Source: Chaetomium olivaceum
Lineage: Eukaryota > Ascomycota > Sordariomycetes > Sordariales > Chaetomiaceae
DNA length: 64,000 bases
Assembly (NCBI GenBank): GCA_039881045.1
Contig: JAYWVB010000024.1
Location: 248,001-312,000 of the forward strand
Direction: 5' to 3'
In this document: positions 55,566 to 64,000 of the stretch, one piece after another
Layout: every line of letters begins with the position of its first letter
How positions within the stretch are numbered: the stretch's first letter is position 1
The notes under the pieces: generated by a model
Told to the model about the DNA's origin: nothing
The model's input: only the letters and a program-made list of their open reading frames with translations
The model's database searches: none
Program-made: the position numbers and the translations under genes

Positions 55566-58397
55566 GTTGACTGATAAGGGTCTGGAGCATGTTAGCAAGC
55601 CGTCGCGGGTTAGCAACCCGATCTCCCTCCGTCATGTTTGCTTTGTTGACACGTTTGCAAGCGCTTCGTCATTGTGGTCGTCGTGTGTGCCGCCATGGCT
55701 CCGAGTCCCGCGGCGCAGGGTCCCCGGTGAACGACTTGATCATGGCCATGGTCCCGGTGGTGTGTGTTTTGTTGGCTCCCGATATCCGCATCAGGAGGTT
55801 GCTCGGTTTGGCGATGCAAAAGATCTCTCGGGTTGCGCCGCATGTGAGGCAGCTTCCAGGTTCCAGGTTCCGCAGTGTCGGGACAGGATTGTGCGACCCG
55901 ACGTCCGGCCGACCTCCTTGGAGAGCAAATGACGTCTTGCGTAAACTGCAAGCCTCAAAACCGTTTCAACACACGCGCCATCACGCCGTTGGGATGGGAA
56001 AATGTTGGGAACAGTCCGGACGTTGACGAAAAACGTTGTGACCACTCTGTTGATGTCCGAAGCCATGGCGTCCCATAATGCGCGCATCCGATCCTGCTTC
56101 CCGTACGAAGTAATGCCTCCGTGGTCATCCCATATGCTATTGTCATGGGATGTCGGCCCTGCAAAACGCAAGTCCCTCACTGCCGGGCCGAGGTGTGCGC
56201 ATGCAAACGTGTCTTGTTCCCAACGGAGGGAGAGTCGGGTTGTGCTAGAGGTAGCGAGGGCGCATCGAGGATGGTACTGACCTTTTGTAAAAAATAAAAT
56301 AAAAACCCAAGAGAACGGAAACCTTCCCACAAAACTGGTGATAACTTGGACCGGCAACTTCAGCTTCGACCGTACTTCCTTTCCGACTTCGTATCCGACT
56401 ACCTCCAACAACACCCAAAAGATGATTTTGCTTGTTCGTTTCAGAGGACACTGGTGCAAGAGGGAAGGAGGAGGAGACGAGCGAGACGGAATAAGCGGGA
56501 CAATGAGGAAAGACGGGCAGCAGCAGCAGTCAGGGCAAGGGAGGGATAGCGCAACTTGCGCTTGCTGGCATTCCGCACGGGCAAAGACAATGAGTGAAAA
56601 GCCGGAAACGAGTGACGGGCGAGTGACTTGCTATGCCCGGGGTTCAAAGAGCAGGCAACCAGCTTTGAGCGGGAAAATACGGCTGGATATGCTTCCTTGG
56701 CGCCACATCTCGGGCGAAGGCGAAGTACCTCAAAAGTATCTCAGCCGAGGGGCGGCGACGGCGGCTTTCAATTTTCGGGTCAACGTGGAGCGCTGATGAC
56801 GGTCCTTGCTTCCTAGCGCTCACCATCAGCAGCAGCACACCTGGCTTTCCTGGTCCAGCAGGCGTGGGTGCGTGGGTGCGCGGGTGCGCGGGTGAGCAAG
56901 TGTTCCCCACTACAGCAGCAGAGTTTACCGGGGGCCGGCGCGCGAGTCTCAGCTCCAGGGCACGCTAAGGGCTAAAATTCTTGGTCCTTGGCGTGGCTTT
57001 CTGGTCCACCATAACTACCCCACATCCAGTTACAGCTTCCAATTCGCGAAGGAGTTCCTGAAGCGGAGGGCAACTGCGGCCTGTGACTGGCCCCACCCCT
57101 GACTCGTTCCAATCTGGACTGATCGCGCACTGCAAACGGCACCTGCCTTGCCTCCCACTGCCTCCTTGATTCCTGGGATTCCTGGCATTTCTGGGTCCCC
57201 ATCCTTCCTTTCAGGTCTCGGCTCTCGGTCGCCGCAAGGTCAGGTCTGCACCCGCGCGCACACTGGGATGTCTCAGAGAACGGCTGTCACCAGCGCCCTG
57301 CCCCGGTCCGAGACGACGTCGAATTTTGGTTTCGGGTCTCACCGAACACGACTGCCGTTGTTCGCTGTGGATCCATCCATGGCGGGGCGCCGTTTCGGCC
57401 AGTTCTCTCGTTCCAACTGATGATTAATCTGGACGAAGTCATTCGTACGTGTACGTCTTTTGGTCACTCGTCATGTTTGAAACAGACTAAAAAAAAGATG
57501 CAAGCAGCCCGTTCGCCCGGCATTGTTTGTTGCAGCGGCACAGTCTGCACCCAGGTGGATAGGCATGTCCATCCCTAGCCCAGGGCGTTGGGTTTGCGGT
57601 CCGGAGGCTGCATGGAGACGGGATTCTGCAGTGGACTCAGGCTGTGTGTGGCAGCACGGGCAGGTCCCGTGGGTTCATGTATGCTAGCTTTAAAACCCCG
57701 CTGCATTTACTGCAGCACAATCCCTGTGGCCACGACCCCCTCACTCTACCCAATCATGCCCAACCGACCGCGCCGCAGCATCAACACCAACTTAACCCGT
57801 CCGGGCAGGAAAGACGAGGCAACACGGGCCGGAACACCAAAACGGGCACGCTGAGGGTGATCTCGCATCCACAAAGGGTTGTCCCGCGCCTCGGGACATG
57901 CAGGAATGGCCTTTTGAACTTCTGGGGCTGGACGGTGAGGTCGACGACTGGACCGGTCAGCTGGCAGCTGGCACATGCATTTATTATTTACCCAAGATGA
58001 CCTGAGGGGCGCTTCCACGGGTCGGCCGAATTCAGGGGCAACCATGCCAGCAGCCCCGGGTTGGTTCGGCGTGCTCCGGCACTGGGCGGCCGGGCTTTGG
58101 ACCCCCGGCTTTCCACCGACTCCCGCCCTGGGCTCGTCGGAAGAGTCCCGAACAACTTGGAGCATGTTTTTGTCTTTCCATACAGACCTGACCACAACGG
58201 CGACAACAAACAAGAACGAAAATAACAATGGGGTGGCAACCCCTTCCCATTACAATTACGTACGCCGGGTACGCTTCTGGTGATGATAACCCATACGCTA
58301 AATCCCACTGCGCGCGCTGAAAATGCCATGTGCCCCTTCCTGGCCATCCTTGCCCGTTTGATCACCAAACCCACGATTCCACGTTCAGTATGGATGC
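55566..58397. other. 2.8 kb gene-free region
   Basis: Upstream of the CNBP-like gene and downstream of the membrane protein gene. GC-rich frames overlap on both strands (56338-56796, 57148-57420, 57746-58228) without start context, introns or motifs, and are not called. GTGCGTGGGTGCGCGGGTGCGCGGGTGAG at 56868-56894 is a short tandem repeat. Confidence 0.45.
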
Positions 58398-60303
58398 TCA
58401 AAACCACGACCCTGACATGCCGTTCTCAGCCGGATGCGGCACCGGCGGAGCATTCCCACGCGGTGCCATCGACCTCGGCCGGGCCTCGACCACGTAACTC
58501 ACGCCATCGTCTGAGGAATACGACGGCGGGCGAGGAACGGGTGCCCGGCCACTGCTCTGTGAGCTCATCGAGCTCACCGTGGGCCCCGTGCTTCCCGTTG
58601 CCGAACCGCCCGAACTGCTCATATCTGACACTTCTGCGACCGCCGGGTGCTGGTTGCGCTGCCAGTAAAGGCGGTTGGGATCGACCCTCTGACGTCGCGG
58701 TTAGTAAAAGCTCGGGCGCACCTCAGTCTGTCAGGCTCGTACATACCACGCTCTCGCGCCAGACGCCGTACGCCGGCGGGCCGGTCTTGGTGGCTTCGCT
58801 CTGGATGCCCGCCACCTCCTCGTCCCGGGCCAGCACCACGGGAATGGGCTCGCGCGGGATGGCGTAGCCTCCAGGGCCGACCATCTCCGGCGCGGCCTGC
58901 CCGCGTTGCACCAGCTGTTCCCGCTTGCGCGCCTTGGCCACCAGCATGCAGAGGCGGATGAGGCTGTGGCAGAAGAAGATGGTGACGAAGAGGAGGATGA
59001 TGATCATCAGGATGGTGAACTCGTTGCTGTTGACGTTTTGCGTGAGCGACAGCGTGAGGTCTGCGCAGTTCAGTCAGCATCCGCTTTTCATAAGGTAAAT
59101 CCCCGGAGGTGCACTTACAGATTGACAGTGTCAGAGCGAGAAACATGCCCGACACAAAACACCGCAGGATCTGCGCCCGCACCCGCGCGACTTGATCCAG
59201 GGGAAACAAAACAGGAAATGCTTCGGCGGCGGCCCCTTCCTCGTCCTACTACTCCGCGTCGACGACGACCCTCCAGACCTCGACGACGACCCTCTCGACC
59301 TCTCCGACCCCTCCGTCCCCCTTCTCCGCTCCCTCCGTTCCCGCCGCTCCCGCCTCTCACTCCGACTCTCCCCCTCCCTCGACCGATGACCCCGCGACCT
59401 CCCACTACCACTACCACTCCGCCCCTCTCTCCCACCCTCCCCATCCCTCCTCCGCCTCCGCCTCCTCCTCTCCCGATGTGGCTCCCCGCCCTCCTCACCA
59501 GCCCTATCCCTCTCCCTATCCCTCGAACCCCTCGACCCATGCCTCCGCGAGGAACGCACAACCGCCGGCTCCGGCGCCGTCACCCCATCCCCCGCCACGG
59601 CTCCCGTTCCAGGCCGCGTCGGCGGGCCATTCGACCCCTGCGTCCACGTGCGCTCCAGCTCGGGCAGGTGCAGCCGCGTGGAGGGCAGGTTGAGGTCGCG
59701 CGCGCCGAGGCGGAATTCAGGGCTCTTGGGGCTCTCCTCTTCCTCGCCCTCCGAGGAGTAGTCATCATCGTCCTCATCGTCGTCGTCATACCCGTGGTTG
59801 CGGTTGTTGGGGTTGTGGTGCTGGTTGTAGTTGCGCCGGCCGTAGTCCAGCACGGTGTCGGGCGCGCCGCGCAGGCCGTCGCCCGAGTAGTGGCTGCTGG
59901 TGGGGCGGATGCCGAAGAAGGCGCCGTAGCCGGTGTGTGCTGGGGCAGGTTGTTGTGGGTTGTTGTTGTTGTTATTCGGGTGGGCGGAGGAGGCCGTGCT
60001 GAAGAAGGAGGGGATGGCCGGGCGGAACCGATGCAGGAAGCGCGAAGACGGGGTGGCGCGTGTGCGCTCGGCCATTTCTCGCGTGGCGGCGGCTGCTGCG
60101 GGGGAGGCCGTGTTGGCTTCGAGGTCGTCGGAGGGGTGCAGGATTATGTTGATGTTGGGGGTTGTGCGCGTGGTGGTGTCCTGGGCGGACGGAATGACGC
60201 GCGGTGAGAGCGGGGCCCGGTCGTCGTAGGGATCGTCGTTGTCGCCGCTGGGGTTGGTTGCGCCTGTTGCCGTGGGGCGGCTGAAGAAGTTGAAGCGGTT
60301 CAT
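58398..60303 (-). CDS. Fungal two-helix membrane protein with Arg/Ser-rich N-terminal half, one frame break
   Basis: Three exons: 60303-59119, 59060-58747 and 58688-58398 (introns of 58 nt each). MNRFNFFSRPTATGATNPSG opens a long low-complexity cytoplasmic part: an Asn/Gln-rich stretch, an acidic DDDDEDDDD run and an Arg/Glu/Ser-rich region (RRERRERRERRRG). It ends KHFLFCFPWIKSR. The frame then shifts by one base at about 59181-59186, and a first hydrophobic segment continues (QILRCFVSGMFLALTLSI). A second helix (FTILMIIILLFVTIFFCHSL) and a conserved tail, GPGGYAIPREPIPVVLARDE, follow. Phases of all exons agree only if one base is added at the break (about 595 residues). Proteins of this type are conserved in Sordariomycetes, function unknown. 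ATGs upstream, at up to 60555, are possible. Confidence 0.6.
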
Positions 60304-62355
60304 CTTGTTGGTGGTGTTGTTGTTGGGGTAAGTCAGATGGGTTCTGATGTTGCTATTCCAGAAAGAGTGTGGGCATGCTGCGTTCGATGTTGTCGAGCGC
60401 CGCGTGGGACTGCCCCTCGTTCTATCCTTGCGTCCGCGTCGAGTCTTCCCTGAGACTATGGTCGACGATAAGTTTGGGATTTGCCTCGTTGAGTTGTGAT
60501 GCCCGAGTTGCGACGACGGTCGACTTGGATCTTTAGACCTTGAAAAAACGGTCAATCGAGAGAATGTAGGTATCGAAGAAAATACAGACGTCAGAAAAGC
60601 GAAGGCGCGTGGTGGGTATCATAAAGTTCCTCTGCTTCGTGGTGGTATCAAACCAGTAGAAGAGCAGAAACACCGTCCAATAATTAAGGGCTCCCAGAGC
60701 CTTGTATTGCAGAATAGAAAAGAACTGAACAGCAAAGTGTAAAAGCAGGACAGCAAAGGTTGACGGACTGCTGAACCCAACCGCCCCGTCTTGTATGCCA
60801 ACAAGGGGACGAGGGTGGTCGTTGATTTGGAAAAGAATGGCCGGAACAAGAAACAGCTGCTCGCGGTGACTCCGGTGTTAATGCAGGTTCCCAAGACCAT
60901 CAACAGGAAACGAGTGACTAAAAGCCAGGAAGAAAAGTTCAAGCTGGGAATCGAGGCGAACCAAGGTGACCCATAGGCGGGCGCAGCACCGTGTTGTGTT
61001 TCGGCGGATGCAGGTGATCGTGCCCAATCGCCCTCTCGGAGAGTCGACTGGCTGAGGATGTCCCAAGTCTACACTAGCCCGGGCAAGGGAGGACAGATCA
61101 GTAGTGAGGGGGAAGAAGTGAACTGTCGGCTGGGCAGCCGAGGCTACGGCAGGCCGCCCATCGATGTGAGTTGTCAAGACGGGGGGATGGTGAGACTCGG
61201 GATGCAGGGGCTTGAAGCCACAGGTTAGTGCAAGCCACTGGTCGCTTGCCACTGTAGTGGGTGGGTTGAAGCACGCTTAGGCTTTTCGAGGAGAACTTCA
61301 ATGTGTGATCCTGTCAATCAGTCTTGGTCCAGGGCGAAGAATGCCACGCCGCTTCGGCTCCTGCATCGCGGAAGAGGGTGCCGCGTCTCAATGTTCCTGT
61401 CCCGGACGGTTCGATCACACAACACACACAACACAACCACGACGATAAAGAAAATATCCTTCTCCCAATAATTGCTCTCTTCACTCTCATTCCCGTCCGC
61501 CATATCCACTCATTCAACAAGCAAGCACCCCGTCCCTGCATTCAGTCCAACCCAGCCCAACCAGTCGGTCTCAACCTCCCACCGCCTCCAACCCGACGAT
61601 TCGTCGACAAGGTGCAGCTGGATCTCGAGATGCAGGAACCCCTGACCGGCAGAAGAGGGCGGCGGCACCCGAATCATTGGCTCACACGAAACCACTGCAT
61701 GAAGTCAGGGTGGGGCTGCGACCATGTTTCAGGTGCCCCCCCCTGAACCCTTACAGGTGTCTTGATTCCCCGTGCTTCAGGTTGCACGCAGAAGCTTGGG
61801 TGACAGCGAATTGAATAAGGGGTCATGGTCGACCACGACACAAACGCGATTTTTTTGTTTTTCGAGATGCATGTGAGGACAATACTGGAATATTTATCGG
61901 CCTGGAGCGAGTTTTCTGAACCCTCGAGTCTTTGGAATCATGATTTCCCTTGAGCAGTTGTGAACAGCAAGCGAATCCCTTCCGCAAAATGGACCAAGTC
62001 TAAACTTGGTAATGCTGTGTTGGAATCTCGTTGTTGAGGTTGGGTATCATGTCCGTAACTTTCCTATTACGCCCCTGTTTTGCTCTGCTCCGTGGCGCTG
62101 CAGTAGGAAGTTGATCCCGTGACTCGCGCCCATCGACCCGGTTCGATGTTCGATTGGGTGCACTACAGAACAAAGTCCTCGCATCCAAGAGGCCACAACT
62201 GCGGCATCAGGGCCAGTATCCATATGCACCAGGTCTCCGCCAGCATTCGGCACCACCCGTTGCTTGTAGCTTCGGCGGTTGCGTTTGGGAAGACCCTCGA
62301 GCCGGCGTGCTCTCCTTTAGGCCGCAGATCATACGGCTAACTTGTCAGGCATGCC
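60304..62355. other. 2 kb gene-free region
   Basis: Upstream of the membrane protein gene and downstream of the WD-repeat gene. No supported genes. Confidence 0.45.
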
Positions 62356-63580
62356 TCATTTGAGCTCGCCCAGCAACATCGTCCTGTCGGAAGATGCAGA
62401 GAGAACTAATGTCCGGTTAGTAAGAAGATATGGGACGAAGACATTGGGAGTACCAACTTAGGGGTGCATCGCCTGGCGCAAATTCGGCGCAGTTCACCGT
62501 GCCCTTGTGCCCGGGCAGCTTGTACAGCAGCTTCCCGGAATCGCTACCCCAGATAACAACGGTGCCGTCACCTGCGCCGACGCCGATCTTTTTGCCGTCC
62601 GAGTCCCAGCTCCCGCTAATCAGATTCTTCTCTAGCCCCAGCGGCGCGCCGTCGAATGTGCGAATGTGCCGCTCGGCTGGGGCGAATGGCCGGATGTCCC
62701 AAGTCCTCGCCGTCGAGTCCATCGCATATGAGAGCAGCTGCTGACCGTCCGGTGATACCCTCAGCGTAGTGATGGTGTCCGTGTGGCCCAGCATCGAGTG
62801 CACCAGCGCCTTCTTCCTGATATCCCACACCTTAATATCATTGTCGATGCCGCCCGAATAAATTTCGTTACCGGCCTCCGAGATGGCCACCGCGGTGATG
62901 GGGAACTCGGTCTCGATGTAGTCAACGGCGTTCTTTGTCCTCGGGTCCCAGATGCCAATTGTCCCGTCGTCGCTCCCGCTGATTAGCAGCTCCTCGCCGC
63001 GCCTGCTGATGTCCATCGAGTTGACAATTTCCTCGTGCCCAACATACCGCCGTATCCTCTCTCCCGACGTGAGGTCCCAGCTGGCAAGGTGTGTGTCGGC
63101 GGAGGCGGAGAAGAGGATATCGGAGTCGCGAGACCATTGGAGGTCGAGGATGGCGCCGCGGTGGCCGCTGAGCACGCCGTAGTTTTCGCAGTCGCCGTAT
63201 GTCCGCCAAAGCACTGCCTCCGTCAGCCGGTTGTTGCATAACTAAAACAGGTCCATGTACGTACTTATTGTCCTATCCATTGACCCGGATGCAATCAGGT
63301 TCCCCGTCGGGTCGAACTTGGCCGTGAAGATCTCCCCAGAATGTCCTGACAGCTCCATCAATGGGGCCTGCAACGCGCTTGTCCGTGGTGCCTATGGAAA
63401 GTGGTCAGCGGCGGCAAGGAAACTACCTGACTTAATGTGCACCAAAACGGCTGAACCTACTGTCTGGATGAGTGCACCGCTCCCCGACGCGCCCTGGCGG
63501 GTGAGGGCGCGACTAGTGCCCACATTCTGCCGCTTTACTACTAGCTGTCCCTGGTCGGCGGCCGGTCTCTTTTCTGACAT
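62356..63580 (-). CDS. U5 snRNP 40 kDa-type WD-repeat splicing factor
   Basis: Four exons: 63580-63461, 63391-63265, 63213-62458 and 62405-62356, with introns of 69, 51 and 52 nt, 350 residues. The start MSEKRPAADQGQLVVKRQNV is followed by seven WD repeats, beginning PLMELSGHSGEIFTAKFDPT and ASGSMDRTIMLWRTYGDCEN and ending ILSASSDRTMLLGELK in the last small exon. NYGVLSGHRGAILDLQWSRD, GSDDGTIGIWDPR and YSGGIDNDIKVWDIRKK are typical of SNRNP40/Spf38. It is a beta-propeller subunit of the U5 snRNP next to Prp8. Length and repeat number match the human protein (357 residues). The final exon is only 50 nt and easily missed. Confidence 0.9.
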
Positions 63581-64000
63581 TGTGGTGATCGTTGTTTTGG
63601 GTGTTAATTAGTGAACAGGATAGGCAGAGCGGCAGGTTGCAAGCTGGTGATGTTTGAACCTTCCAGCTTGGTGTTGGAGTGCTTGCCCAGCTTGGAAACC
63701 ATGGAGCAGCTGGATTTTTGATGGCCCGTGCTGCTTGGGCCAAGCACCTCAGCGCCCGGCATGCCATGGGCGGGCCAAGTTGCACCCCACATCAATGGAC
63801 GTGCAATTAACGACGAGCACCCTTGTAGTCCCCTGTCAGTTTGCTGGGGCACTTCGCTGAGGAGCCAGTATGGTGCCTGGACACCTCCATCCACTGCATC
63901 AACCCCGGCCTGCATCTTCCTATTGACCTTCAACGCCGTTGCCGTCGCACTCCGTTTTTCTTCTTCGAGCATAGTCCTACCATCCCATATCCTCGAGAGG
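63581..64000 (-). other. Right edge: promoter of the WD-repeat gene, possible partial frame
   Basis: A minus-strand frame is open from the right edge to 63604. Its first 45 residues (for example RSATATALKVNRKMQAGVDA) look protein-like, but the rest does not, and it would end 24 bases before the next gene starts. It could be an exon of a gene lying mostly beyond the window. Not strong enough to call as a gene. Confidence 0.25.

Noticed and set aside
56338..56796. 152-aa plus-strand frame upstream of the CNBP-like gene
   Set aside because: No motif, several overlapping frames on both strands, no splice support.
58906..60207. 433-aa plus-strand open frame rich in Pro/Arg
   Set aside because: Mirror of the low-complexity Arg/Glu/Ser region of the minus-strand membrane protein; no domain and repetitive composition.
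1..64000. CRISPR arrays or operon-like bacterial structure
   Set aside because: No regularly spaced repeats; genes are spliced and monocistronic in appearance.

Overview
The window looks like nuclear DNA of a filamentous ascomycete, most likely Sordariomycetes and probably Sordariales (Chaetomiaceae-like). The basis is gene content read from the sequence: spliced genes with short introns (about 50-100 nt, GTNNGT donors, CTRAC branch sites close to the AG), a cut-1-type HAD protein, a GH6 cellulase with a CBM1, an HsbA-type wall protein, a DUF3433 and a DUF3112 membrane protein, Hce2-type secreted proteins, and the mitochondrial proteins uL22m, Cox9 and Som1. The genus is inference. No virus, CRISPR array or complete mobile element was seen.

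Layout. 0-8 kb: the 5' end of an unknown gene, a DUF3112 membrane protein, a single-pass cysteine-rich surface protein (frame-broken), mitochondrial ribosomal protein uL22m and a CFEM single-pass surface protein. 9.8-15 kb: a DUF3433 multi-pass protein, then an F-box-like pseudogene. 15-19.4 kb: a secreted alpha/beta hydrolase (one frame break), a bacterial-looking short-chain dehydrogenase and a 70-residue cysteine-rich secreted peptide. 19.4-26.6 kb is gene-poor, with only an HsbA-like gene and one unidentified coding relict. 26.6-28.4 kb: the GH6 gene and a decayed chromodomain gene.

28.5-36.4 kb is the most unusual part: a decayed cytochrome P450, an unidentified stretch, an arginine:glycine amidinotransferase-like gene and an MFS drug/metabolite exporter lie together, like a small secondary-metabolite cluster built on a guanidino-transfer enzyme. 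All three recognisable genes carry frame breaks. 36.6-38.1 kb holds two diverged LTR-like repeats. 39-43.7 kb carries two small secreted cysteine-containing proteins on either side of a secreted Hsp70-like protein.

44.2-64 kb is mostly core genome: Cox9, Som1 and an XRCC2/RecA-like protein (34 bp from Som1, divergent), cut-1, a GH125 mannosidase, an intron-containing tRNA-Thr(CGU), a seven-knuckle CNBP/Gis2 protein, a fungal membrane protein and the U5 snRNP 40K WD-repeat protein. Long gene-free stretches lie upstream of several of these.

A cross-cutting observation: at least seven otherwise well-conserved genes are each out of frame by exactly one missing base per site, usually a G or C in a short run. 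This may be base dropout in the assembly rather than biology, so single-break genes are listed as genes with a break. The P450, F-box and chromodomain loci have damage that dropout alone does not explain and are called pseudogenes.
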